From positions 62,001 through 126,000 of the forward strand of contig NZ_FOKW01000006.1 of the NCBI RefSeq assembly GCF_900112205.1: DNA of 64,000 bases. The letters are read 5' to 3'. The notes under the pieces were generated by a model. The model made no database searches. It was not told where the DNA came from and saw only the letters and a program-made list of their open reading frames with translations. This DNA comes from Natronobacterium haloterrestre. GTDB lineage: Archaea > Halobacteriota > Halobacteria > Halobacteriales > Natrialbaceae. Shown here piece by piece: positions 27,066 to 34,825 of this stretch (position 1 is the stretch's first letter; every line of letters starts with the position of its first letter). The position numbers and the translations under genes are program-made.

Positions 27066-27566
27066 TCAGGCCGGCAACGAGACCCGGCTCACCGATAGCT
27101 TCTCGAGGCCGTCCCAGAACTCGAGTTCCGAGACCGTCCACGAGACGGGTTCGATCTCGCGGTCGGCCAGCCTGGCTGCGGCGGCGGCGTCTCCGCCGCG
27201 GGCGAGCGTGACGTGGGGGACGTAGTCGGTCCCCTCTAGCCCTTCGACCGCGTCGAACGCGTCGGTGAGGTCGGCGTGGATCGACTCGAGACCGGGGCTC
27301 TCGACGGCCAGGTAGATGACTGGAGCCGACCCCAGCGGCGGGTTCTCGAAGTAGTCGATGCCCGTGATCCGGGCCTCGACCGCGGGTGCGCCCTCGAGCG
27401 CGCGGTGAGTGCGGTGCTGGAGCTGGGCGACGTGGTCGGCGTCGCCGAGGCGCTTGAGTAGACACGAGTGGGTCTCCCGGACGTCGTCGAATTCGACGAG
27501 CTCCGGATAGAGCTCGTTTGCGAGGGTCCGGACGCGGCCGGGGACGGGAACGTTGACGCTGTACAC
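27066..27566 (-). CDS. RNA 2',3'-cyclic phosphodiesterase / 2'-5' RNA ligase family
   Basis: 166 residues, GTG start at 27566 (MYSVNVPVP). 2H phosphoesterase family. The second catalytic motif is canonical (YVPHVTLARG, H-x-T), while the first reads THSCLLKRL, with Cys at the Thr/Ser position (H-S-C). The enzyme opens cyclic phosphates on RNA ends in relatives. Full length for the small version. Confidence 0.88.
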   Translation of the reverse strand: MYSVNVPVPGRVRTLANELYPELVEFDDVRETHSCLLKRLGDADHVAQLQHRTHRALEGAPAVEARITGIDYFENPPLGSAPVIYLAVESPGLESIHADLTDAFDAVEGLEGTDYVPHVTLARGGDAAAAARLADREIEPVSWTVSELEFWDGLEKLSVSRVSLPA

Positions 27567-27665
27567 GTGGTGTTCGTAGGGTGGACGGCGGGAGGTATCA
27601 GTGTGACGTTCTCGAGGGTTTTCCCTCCGGTCGGGACGAGGGATCTCGATGCTGGGGCGGGACGC

Positions 27666-27854
27666 TCATAGCCGGTCGACCAGTCGGAGAGCGACCAGAA
27701 TCGCGACCGCGATTACCAGGACCAACAGTAGCGTTCGGACGAGCCAGCCGACGACGATTCCGACGATCCGGAGCGCGAGCAGGACGGCGACCAGCGCGAG
27801 GACGACCTTCAGCAGGGTTTCGACCGCGAGCGTACCACGGTGACGGGAAGGCAT
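27666..27854 (-). CDS. 62-residue hydrophobic membrane protein
   Basis: A short basic N terminus (MPSRHRG) is followed by almost unbroken hydrophobic sequence containing two helices (VVLALVAVLLALRIVGIVVG and LLLVLVIAVAILVAL), ending RLVDRL. Matches a class of tiny haloarchaeal membrane proteins. It faces the 27962 gene divergently with a 107-bp shared promoter region. Confidence 0.7.
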   Translation of the reverse strand: MPSRHRGTLAVETLLKVVLALVAVLLALRIVGIVVGWLVRTLLLVLVIAVAILVALRLVDRL

Positions 27855-27961
27855 CGGCCGGGGATTGGTAAGCAGCGGTGAAAAACGCTCCGCAGCCGGT
27901 AGCCGAGAACCGGGTTCGAAGTCGGAAAGACCTATTTAGCCAGCGCCGGCATTGTGATACA

Positions 27962-29194
27962 ATGGACGTGAGGGGGCTGTGGGCCCTGCTCTGTGTGTTC
28001 GTGGTGGTCGGGTGCTCGGTGGCGTTCGTTCCGTTCACGGCGGCCGCGGTCGATGGTGTCGGCGAGGTCGGCGGCCAGGTCGACGCCGACCGCGAATCCG
28101 GTGCCGGTGTCGCTCCCGCGGTCGCACAGGCGGCACAGCAGGAAGAGCCGGCCGAGATCGACCAGCTCGACGATCCCGACAAGGTCCACATCGAGGTCTA
28201 CATCCACGAGAACGGGTCGGCGACGTTCGTCGTCGACTACCGGTTCGAAAACGGCTCGGAGTCGAACTGGACCGCCCTCCGGGACGACGTCGAGGAGTAC
28301 CCCGAAATGTACGCCCAGCAGGAGGCGAGCGGCTGGAACGAGACGCTCGAGGAGGCCAGGAACGCGACCGGCCGGGACCAAATGGAGATCGGCAACGTGT
28401 CGGTCGCCACCGACAGGACCACCGCACCACAGGAGATCGGCCACGTCGAGTTCACCTTCGAGTGGCATTCGTTCGCCTACGTCGAACTGAACAGGATCGA
28501 CGCGGGCGACGCGCTGGCCGGGTTCACGCTGTCGGACGACACGACGATGCGCCTGTTCCCGCCCGAAGGGTACGTCATCGGGGAGGTCGAGCCGACACCC
28601 GACGACCGCCCCGACAACTCGGTCTTCTGGAACGGGGACGACACGGAGTTCGCCGACGACGAGCCGTACGTCGAAATCCTCGAGAACGGCGGCGCGACCG
28701 CCCAGGAGGACGAACCCGATGCGGGGCCGGACGACCCGTGGCCGATCGTCGTCGCCGTGCTCGCGCTCCTGGCGACCGTCGCCGCGGCCGGCTGGTGGAT
28801 TCGCCACCAGGAGATCCTGGCCCCGAACGTGGAGACGGAGCGCGAGGCGGACGCGAACGGTGCCGGCGACGCCGATTCCGGAGCAACCGGGAGCGGAACC
28901 GACGCCGGAGCCGGTCGGAACGGGCCTGCCGAGGGACCGCCGCCGGAACTGCTGAGCAACGAGGAACGCGTGCTCCGACTGCTCGAGCAACGCGGCGGCC
29001 GGATCAAACAGCAGGACGTCGTCTCTGAACTGGGCTGGACCGAGGCCAAGACGAGCCAGGTGGTCGGCGGACTGCGGGAAGACGGCGACATCGAGGTCTT
29101 CCGAATCGGCCGGGAGAACGTCCTTGCACTTCCGGACGAGGGCGGCGAAACCGGCGACGTCGACGACACGGGTAGCGGGCGCGAGGACGCGTAG
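27962..29194 (+). CDS. membrane-anchored winged-helix regulator
   Basis: 410 residues from the ATG at 27962. Signal peptide (LWALLCVFVVVGCSVAF), an extracytoplasmic beta-rich domain (about 55-255), one transmembrane helix (WPIVVAVLALLATVAAAGWW, about 260-280), a disordered Asp/Gly linker, then a C-terminal winged helix: LLSNEERVLRLLEQRGGRI, QQDVVSELGWTEAKTSQVV, and GGLREDGDIEVFRIGRENV. It follows the haloarchaeal pattern of one-component transmembrane regulators (DUF7345 + wHTH, by recall). The sensed signal is unknown. Confidence 0.85.
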   Translation: MDVRGLWALLCVFVVVGCSVAFVPFTAAAVDGVGEVGGQVDADRESGAGVAPAVAQAAQQEEPAEIDQLDDPDKVHIEVYIHENGSATFVVDYRFENGSESNWTALRDDVEEYPEMYAQQEASGWNETLEEARNATGRDQMEIGNVSVATDRTTAPQEIGHVEFTFEWHSFAYVELNRIDAGDALAGFTLSDDTTMRLFPPEGYVIGEVEPTPDDRPDNSVFWNGDDTEFADDEPYVEILENGGATAQEDEPDAGPDDPWPIVVAVLALLATVAAAGWWIRHQEILAPNVETEREADANGAGDADSGATGSGTDAGAGRNGPAEGPPPELLSNEERVLRLLEQRGGRIKQQDVVSELGWTEAKTSQVVGGLREDGDIEVFRIGRENVLALPDEGGETGDVDDTGSGREDA

Positions 29195-29250
29195 CGAGTC
29201 CCGTCGCGCTGGATCTCCCGCCGGTCGTAACATTTGCGCCGCAGACAGGT

Positions 29251-29257
29251 TTTAATA
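29251..29257 (+). promoter_or_regulatory. upstream TATA box in front of the Arg-rich ORF
   Basis: TTTAATA ends 24 nt before the ATG at 29282, the spacing expected for a leaderless archaeal mRNA. The same heptamer serves argG itself. Confidence 0.6.
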
Positions 29258-29281
29258 CGTGGGAGCGATACTCGTCCAGTA

Positions 29282-29374
29282 ATGAGCCGATCCGTCGGGT
29301 CCGCGCTCACCCTTTTCCGTACCGACGGGTCCGTCGCCCAGCGGCGACAGCGGCGACCGCGACCGGGCCTTTGA
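29282..29374 (+). CDS. short arginine-rich ORF, possible leader peptide
   Basis: 30 codons with ATG 24 nt behind a good TATA box. Seven codons are arginine, five of them clustered near the end in AQRRQRRPRPGL, using CGG and CGA. The TGA lies inside the loop of a perfect 5-bp GC stem. It stands before argG, so an arginine-sensing leader peptide is conceivable; equally it could be chance. No homologue known to me. Confidence 0.35.
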   Translation: MSRSVGSALTLFRTDGSVAQRRQRRPRPGL

Positions 29375-29439
29375 GCCCGTACTATACTATCACCCCTGTC
29401 CCCCGGCCGCTTCGCTTCCCCGAAAACCCTCGTTTTCAC

Positions 29440-29459
29440 GGTTAGAGTGCACTCTAACC
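29440..29459. promoter_or_regulatory. perfect 20-bp palindrome before argG
   Basis: GGTTAGAGTGCACTCTAACC is a perfect inverted repeat with no spacer. It ends 27 bp before TATA box 2 of argG, roughly where archaeal activators bind, but would also block transcription from TATA box 1. Candidate site for an arginine-responsive dimeric regulator. Confidence 0.65.
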
Positions 29460-29521
29460 TTAGTTTTCGTAAAATAAATCGGTGAATTTAATACCCTTCT
29501 GCCGTTTGATTCGGATACGAC

Positions 29522-30796
29522 ATGACCCGCGTGGCACTCGCGTTCTCGGGCGGACTGGACACCACAGTCTGTGTCCCGCTGCTCGAGGAAGAATACGGAT
29601 ACGACGAAGTGATCGGCGTCACGGTAGACGTCGGCCAACCGGAATCGGAGTTCGAGGAAGCAGAAGAGACCGCCGAGGCCCTCGGCCTGGACCACTACGT
29701 GGTCGACGCGAAGGCGGAGTTCGCCGACCTCTGTCTCGACGGCGTGCGTGCGAACGCGACCTACCAGGGCTATCCCCTGGGCACCGCGCTCGCGCGTCCC
29801 GTGATCGCCGAAGCGATCCTCGAGGTCGCGACGGAACAGGACTGTGACGGCGTCGCCCACGGCTGTACGGGCAAGGGCAACGACCAGCTGCGTTTCGAGG
29901 CCGTCTGGCGCGACTCGGACCTCGAGGTCATCGCGCCCGTACGCGAACTCGGTCTCACCCGCGACTGGGAAAAGCAGTACGCCGCGGAGAAGGACCTCCC
30001 CGTCGAGGGCGGCAACGAGGGCGACTGGTCGATCGACACGAACCTCTGGAGCCGCTCGGTCGAGGGCGACGAACTCGAGGACCCGAGCTACGTCCCCTCC
30101 CCGGAGATCTACGACTGGACGGCCGAACCGACGGGCGAGAGCGAGGAGATCGAGATCGCCTTCGAGAACGGCTACCCCGTCGCGGTCGACGGCCAGGAGT
30201 ACGACCCCGTCGAACTCATCGAGTACCTGAACGACCTCGCGGGCTCCCACGGCGTCGGCCGCACCGACGTGATGGAAGACCGCATGCTCGGGCTGAAGGT
30301 CCGCGAGAACTACGAACACCCCGCGGCGACGACGCTGCTGAACGCCCACGAGTCCCTCGAGGGGCTCGTCCTCACCCAGGAGGAGCGCCAGTTCAAACAG
30401 CAGATCGACCAGCAGTGGGCCCAGAAGGCCTACGAAGGGCTCGTCGACGCGCCGCTCGTGGGCGCGCTCGAGGGCTTCATCGCCAAGACCCAGGGGCGCG
30501 TGACGGGGACGGTGACGATCCGCTTCGAGGGCGGCAAGGCCCGCCCCGTCGCTCGTGACAGCGAGTACGCCGCGTACTCGGCCGACCACGCCTCCTTCGA
30601 CACCGAGACGGTTGGCAAGATCGCCCAGGAGGACGCCACGGGCGTCGCGAAGTACCACGGGTTCCAGCGTCGCCTCGCGAACGGCGTCCTCGAGAACGAC
30701 GACGACGAGACGGCCGAGGGCGACCCCGTCGAACTCGCGACCGATGGCGGAACGGTCGACGCCGCGGACGCGGGCAGCACGGAGGACGACCAGTAA
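29522..30796 (+). CDS. argG: argininosuccinate synthase
   Basis: 424 residues. Joins citrulline and aspartate using ATP. Begins with the pyrophosphatase loop ALAFSGGLDTTVCV; later HGCTGKGNDQLRFE binds ATP and citrulline, and SYVPSPEIYDWT is family-typical. The last ~30 residues are an acidic extension. Two bases separate its stop from argH. Promoter: TTTAATA at 29487-29493, 28 nt before the ATG, with the palindrome further up. Confidence 0.97.
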   Translation: MTRVALAFSGGLDTTVCVPLLEEEYGYDEVIGVTVDVGQPESEFEEAEETAEALGLDHYVVDAKAEFADLCLDGVRANATYQGYPLGTALARPVIAEAILEVATEQDCDGVAHGCTGKGNDQLRFEAVWRDSDLEVIAPVRELGLTRDWEKQYAAEKDLPVEGGNEGDWSIDTNLWSRSVEGDELEDPSYVPSPEIYDWTAEPTGESEEIEIAFENGYPVAVDGQEYDPVELIEYLNDLAGSHGVGRTDVMEDRMLGLKVRENYEHPAATTLLNAHESLEGLVLTQEERQFKQQIDQQWAQKAYEGLVDAPLVGALEGFIAKTQGRVTGTVTIRFEGGKARPVARDSEYAAYSADHASFDTETVGKIAQEDATGVAKYHGFQRRLANGVLENDDDETAEGDPVELATDGGTVDAADAGSTEDDQ

Positions 30797-30798
30797 CG

Positions 30799-32283
30799 AT
30801 GTCCGAGGAGAGCGCTCAGTTCGGCGGACTCGGCGATGACGGCGGCGACGAGAGCGTCGTCCGCCGGGATCGATTCAGCGGCGGCCCCGCCCGGAGTTTC
30901 CTCTCCTCACTCGAGGCCGACGAGCGAATCTTCGAGGCCGACCTCGAGGTCGACCGCGCACACGTCGTGATGCTCGCCGAACAGGGGATCATCGCGGACG
31001 ATATCGCGGGCGAGATCCTGACGGCGCTGGATACGATCGAGGTCAGCGGCCACGGGAGCCTCCCCGAGGGCGAGGACGTCCACGAGGCGATCGAGACGGC
31101 CGTCATCGACCGCGTCGGCGAGGACGGCGGGAAGATGCACACCGCCCGTTCGCGCAACGACGAGGTCGCGGCCTGCATCCGCTACCGCCTGCGCGAGGAC
31201 GTCCTCGAGGCGATCGAGACGACCCTCGCGCTGCGCGAGTCGCTATGTGAGGTGGCCGACGCCCACGCGGAGACGGTCATGCCCGGCTACACCCACCTCC
31301 AGCCCGCCCAGCCGACGACGGTCGCCCACTGGGCGCTCTCCTACGAGTCCGCGGTTCGCCGCGACACCGCACGGCTGTTCGGGGCCTACGAGCGGATCAA
31401 CGAGTCGCCGCTCGGGGCCGCGGCGTTCGCGGGGACGACATTCGACGTCGACCGCGAGCGCACGGCCGAGTTGCTCGGCTTCGACGGCGTCGTCGAGAAC
31501 TCGATGGACGCCGCCTCGAGCCGCGACTTCCTGCTCGAGACGGTCCAGGCGCTGTCGACCCACGCGACGACGCTGTCCGGACTGGCCGAGGACGTCGTCG
31601 TCTTCGCGAACCGCGGCTTCGTCGACCTCGCGGACGACTACGCCTCGACGTCGTCGATCATGCCCCAGAAGAAGAACCCCGACACGCTCGAACTCGTCCG
31701 TGCGGTCGCGGGCGACGCCGCGGGCGCGGTCCAGGGGCTGACGACGACCCTCAAGGGGCTCCCCCGCGCGTACAACCGCGACCTCCAGCGCGCGACGACC
31801 CACGCCTGGGAGACGGCCGACGCCGTCACCGAGGCGAGCGAGGTCGCCGCGGGCGCGATCGCCACGGCCGACTGGAACGAGGACGCGCTCGCGACGGAGG
31901 CCGGCGAGGGCTTCTCGACGGCGACCGGCGTCGCCGACCTGCTGGCCGCGAACGGCCTCCCCTTCAGGACGGCCCACGAGATGGTCGCGGTCGCGGCCGA
32001 AAACGGGGGCGACTACGACGCCCTCGAGGCCGCCGCCGCCGACGTCCTCGGCGAACCCCTCGAGTCGTTCGTCGATCCTGCGGCCGTCGAGGACGCGCTC
32101 GATCCGGCCGAGAGCGTCGCGAGTCGCGACTCGACCGGCGGCCCCGCGCCCGAGGCAGTGGCCAGCCAGCTCGAGTCCGCGAACGCCGCGCTTGCGGACG
32201 ACAGGGGATCGCTCGCGGAGAACCGGACCGCGCTCGAGGACGCTTACGAAGCGCTTCGTTCCGAGGTGAACGGGTATGTCTGA
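30799..32283 (+). CDS. argH: argininosuccinate lyase
   Basis: 494 residues. Cleaves argininosuccinate to arginine and fumarate. Fumarase/aspartase superfamily signature SSIMPQKKNPD (catalytic Ser) plus HTARSRNDEVA and GYTHLQPAQPT. An insert rich in Ala/Glu lies in the C-terminal third (about 410-470). Cotranscribed with argG. It is followed by a 271-bp gap with its own promoter elements before lysW. Confidence 0.97.
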   Translation: MSEESAQFGGLGDDGGDESVVRRDRFSGGPARSFLSSLEADERIFEADLEVDRAHVVMLAEQGIIADDIAGEILTALDTIEVSGHGSLPEGEDVHEAIETAVIDRVGEDGGKMHTARSRNDEVAACIRYRLREDVLEAIETTLALRESLCEVADAHAETVMPGYTHLQPAQPTTVAHWALSYESAVRRDTARLFGAYERINESPLGAAAFAGTTFDVDRERTAELLGFDGVVENSMDAASSRDFLLETVQALSTHATTLSGLAEDVVVFANRGFVDLADDYASTSSIMPQKKNPDTLELVRAVAGDAAGAVQGLTTTLKGLPRAYNRDLQRATTHAWETADAVTEASEVAAGAIATADWNEDALATEAGEGFSTATGVADLLAANGLPFRTAHEMVAVAAENGGDYDALEAAAADVLGEPLESFVDPAAVEDALDPAESVASRDSTGGPAPEAVASQLESANAALADDRGSLAENRTALEDAYEALRSEVNGYV

Positions 32284-32554
32284 GACGCGACGACCGACCG
32301 GAGTAGTGCCACGGATACGGTCGCCACCGCGGCCGTCCCCACCGGGACGCGGACGCGAACGCGAACGCGGACGGGGCCCTCGGTTCCCGTCGCCGCGGCC
32401 GTCCCCGTGAGGGGACTATTATACACTAAATGATACACTGGATCAGAAATGCGGTAAATTAGTCCTTTCACGCCGTTAGCGTAGCATGCAGTACTATAAT
32501 TTTTCTGTTAGGTTCGAAGCCTTTAAGGGGTATCGCCTCCCAGTCGGGAGTACA
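32284..32554 (+). other. 271-bp control region before lysW
   Basis: Holds hexamer-like GC repeats (GGACGCGGACGCGAACGCGAACG at 32343-32365 in part), then an AT-rich zone with two copies of ATACACT (TATACACTAAATGATACACT, around 32420-32439), a TATA-like CTATAATTTTT near 32503, and the promoter TTTAAGG (32522-32528). CTCCC-AGTC-GGGAG (32537-32550) is an inverted repeat between that TATA box and the lysW ATG at 32555. Confidence 0.6.
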
Positions 32555-32719
32555 ATGACGGAATGCGTCGAGTGCGGGGCCGAAGTGTCCCTGCACGACG
32601 ATCTGGAAGCGGGAGAGATAGTCGACTGTACCACCTGCGGCGCCGAGCTGGAAGTCGTCGACACCGAGCCGCCAGTCCTCGAGCGGGCCCCCGAGCTCGA
32701 AGAGGACTGGGGTGAGTGA
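32555..32719 (+). CDS. lysW: amino-group carrier protein LysW/ArgW
   Basis: 54 residues, acidic. It carries glutamate (and in other archaea alpha-aminoadipate) on its C-terminal Glu during ornithine or lysine synthesis. Zinc ligands are C4, C7, C25 and C28 (CVEC, CTTC), and it ends in the strictly conserved EDWGE. The argX start overlaps its stop. No lysine branch gene is nearby and argG/argH sit upstream, so the arginine role is most likely. Confidence 0.96.
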   Translation: MTECVECGAEVSLHDDLEAGEIVDCTTCGAELEVVDTEPPVLERAPELEEDWGE

Positions 32720-33600
32720 CATTGCAGATAGGAATACTCTACTCCCGGATCCGCAAGGACGAGAAGCTCCTGTTGAACGAGTTGCGCGAGCGCGATCACG
32801 AGGTCACCAAGATCGACGTCCGAAAACAGGAGTTCGACGTCGGCGAGGTCCCCGAGGAGTTCGCCGACCTCGATCTCGTCGTGGACCGCTGTCTCGCCAC
32901 GAGCCGTAGCCTCTACGCCACGAAGTTCTTCGAGGCTTACGGCGTGCCCGTGGTCAACAGCCACGAGACGGCCGACACGTGCGCGGACAAGGTCAAGAAC
33001 AGCCTCGCGCTCGAGGGGGCGGGCGTGCCCACGCCCGAGACGAAGGTCGCGTTCACCAAAGAGACCGCGATGGAGGCCATCGAGGAGTTCGGCTACCCCT
33101 GTGTCCTCAAACCCGTCGTGGGTTCGTGGGGGCGTCTGATGGCCAAGATCGACTCGCCCGACGCGGCCGAGGCCATCTTAGAGCACAAGGCGACGCTGGG
33201 CCACTACGAGCACAAGGTGTTCTACGTCCAGGAGTTCGTCGAGAAGCCCGGGCGCGACATCCGCGTGCTCGCGACCGACGGCGAACCCGTCGCGGCGATG
33301 GTTCGCTCGTCGGACCACTGGATCACCAACGCCGCGAAGGGTGCCGAGACCGACGTCTTCGAACTCGACGACGAGGCGAAAGAACTGGTCGAGACGGCAA
33401 GCGACGCGGTCGGCGGCGGCCTGCTCGGCGTCGACCTGATGGAGACCGAAAGTGGGTATACGGTCCACGAGGTCAACCACACGGTCGAGTTCAAGGCCCT
33501 CGACGACGCCGTCGAGACCGACGTCGCCGGCGCGGTCGTCGACTGGCTCGAGACGAAGGCGGGGACGGACCCCGTCTCCGAACTCGAGGTGACCGCCTGA
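32716..33600 (+). CDS. argX: glutamate-LysW ligase ArgX
   Basis: 294 residues, ATP-grasp enzyme of the RimK/LysX family. Links glutamate's amino group to the LysW C-terminal carboxylate. Visible: N-terminal IGILYSRIRKDEKLL, ATP-grasp segments CVLKPVVGSWGRLM and KPGRDIRVLATDG, and HEVNHTVEFK with metal ligands. The start may be GTG at 32716 (overlapping the lysW stop) or TTG at 32722; the latter gives MQIGILYS. Coupled to lysW and argC. Confidence 0.94.
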   Translation: MTLQIGILYSRIRKDEKLLLNELRERDHEVTKIDVRKQEFDVGEVPEEFADLDLVVDRCLATSRSLYATKFFEAYGVPVVNSHETADTCADKVKNSLALEGAGVPTPETKVAFTKETAMEAIEEFGYPCVLKPVVGSWGRLMAKIDSPDAAEAILEHKATLGHYEHKVFYVQEFVEKPGRDIRVLATDGEPVAAMVRSSDHWITNAAKGAETDVFELDDEAKELVETASDAVGGGLLGVDLMETESGYTVHEVNHTVEFKALDDAVETDVAGAVVDWLETKAGTDPVSELEVTA

Positions 33601-34682
33601 TGGCCGCCGGCACGGAAATCGATCCCTCGGCGGACGACGCCGGCGAGAGCGTCACCGCGACGGTCGTCGGCGGCTCCGGCTTCACGGGTGGGGAACTGCT
33701 CCGCCTGCTCGCCGGGCACCCGAACTTCGAGGTCGCCGAGGTGACGAGCCGATCGAAGGCCGGCAAGAGCGTCGGCTCGGTCCACCCGCCGCTTCGCGGC
33801 GCGGACCTCCGGTTCACGGAACCCGACGACCTCGAGTCGGTCGACGTCCTGTTCGCGGCGACCCCCCACGGCGTCTCCATGGGACGGATCGACGAGTTCT
33901 TCGAGGTCGCCGACACCGTCGTGGACCTCTCGGCGGACTTCCGCCTCGAGAGCGAGGCCCAGTACGACGAGTGGTACGACGGCCACGACGCGCCCGAGTA
34001 CCTCGAGAAGGCCGAGTACGCCTTGCCCGAGATCAACCGCGAGAACCTCGAGGGGGCGGAACTGATCGCCGGTGGAGGGTGTAACGCCACCGCCACCATT
34101 CTGGGTCTGTATCCGCTGTTCGAGGGGGGCATCCTCGAGGGCGACGAGCAGATCGTCGTCGACGTCAAGGTCGGCTCCTCGGAGGGGGGCGCGGGCGGCG
34201 GCGCGGCCTCCTCGCACCCCGAACGCTCGGGGGTCGTCCGTCCCTACGCGCCGACGGGCCACCGCCACGAGGCCGAAATCGAGGCGTTCCTCGGTACCTC
34301 GGTCGCGTTCACCTGCCACGCCGTGGACATGGTCCGCGGCGCGAGCGCGACGAGCCACGTCTTCCCAGACGGGCCGGTCTCGAAGGGCGACCTCTGGAGC
34401 GCGTATCGGGGCTGCTACGAGGACGAGCCGTTCGTCCGCATGGCCGCCGGTGGCTCCGGGGTCTACCGCTACCCCGAACCGAAGGCCGTCGCCGGGACGA
34501 ACCACGCCGAGGTCGGGTTCGAACTCGATCCCTCGAACGAGCGCGTGGTGGTCTTCTCCGCGATCGACAACATGATGAAGGGGTCGGCGGGGCAGGCCGT
34601 CCACGCGGCCAACGTCGCGCTCGGCCTCGAGGAGATGGCCGGACTCGAGTTTACGGGGCTTCACCCCGTGGGGGCACCATGA
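33600..34682 (+). CDS. argC: [LysW]-glutamyl-phosphate reductase (ArgC/LysY)
   Basis: 360 residues from the ATG at 33600, overlapping the argX stop (ATGA). Reduces the LysW-bound acyl phosphate with NADPH. Rossmann loop VVGGSGFTGGELLRLL (about 22-37); the catalytic Cys is in GGGCNATATILGLYP; and HRHEAEIEAF supplies the His. A short ORF, not argB, begins at its stop codon. Confidence 0.95.
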   Translation: MAAGTEIDPSADDAGESVTATVVGGSGFTGGELLRLLAGHPNFEVAEVTSRSKAGKSVGSVHPPLRGADLRFTEPDDLESVDVLFAATPHGVSMGRIDEFFEVADTVVDLSADFRLESEAQYDEWYDGHDAPEYLEKAEYALPEINRENLEGAELIAGGGCNATATILGLYPLFEGGILEGDEQIVVDVKVGSSEGGAGGGAASSHPERSGVVRPYAPTGHRHEAEIEAFLGTSVAFTCHAVDMVRGASATSHVFPDGPVSKGDLWSAYRGCYEDEPFVRMAAGGSGVYRYPEPKAVAGTNHAEVGFELDPSNERVVVFSAIDNMMKGSAGQAVHAANVALGLEEMAGLEFTGLHPVGAP

Positions 34683-34825
34683 ACTCGCTTCGCTCGTTCA
34701 TGAGCCTTGCTTCGCTTCGCTCAGCAAAACACCCTAAGATGGCTACGCCAAGACGTTCCTGCTCGCGTTGCTTCGCGGACTGCGACTTGTCTAGTCACAC
34801 TCGCCACCGGAGGTGGCTCGCGTGA
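34679..34825 (+). CDS. 48-codon ORF bridging argC and argB
   Basis: ATG overlaps the argC stop (ATGA) and the TGA overlaps the argB GTG (GTGA), so it fills the whole spacer. The second half has three Cys and two His (SCSRCFADCDLSSHTRH). But the DNA is low-complexity (CGCTTCGCTCG-type, common between haloarchaeal genes) and uses CTT, TCT, AGT and AGA, which neighbours avoid. A real coupling peptide or a chance frame; I lean to the second. Confidence 0.25.
   Translation: MNSLRSFMSLASLRSAKHPKMATPRRSCSRCFADCDLSSHTRHRRWLA
34809..34814 (+). promoter_or_regulatory. Shine-Dalgarno of argB
   Basis: GGAGGT, a full anti-16S match, ends 7 nt before the GTG at 34822. It decides that start against the in-frame GTG at 34813, which lies inside the motif. 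Confidence 0.8.

Larger units (their letters stand above)
29195..29521 (+). other. 327-bp arginine control region
   Basis: Between the regulator and argG. Contents in order: TATA box 1 TTTAATA (29251-29257); a 30-codon ORF with seven arginines (29282-29374); the stem-loop CGGGC-CTTTGA-GCCCG at its stop codon (29364-29379); a pyrimidine-rich stretch; the perfect palindrome 29440-29459; and TATA box 2 TTTAATA (29487-29493) before argG. Confidence 0.7.
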
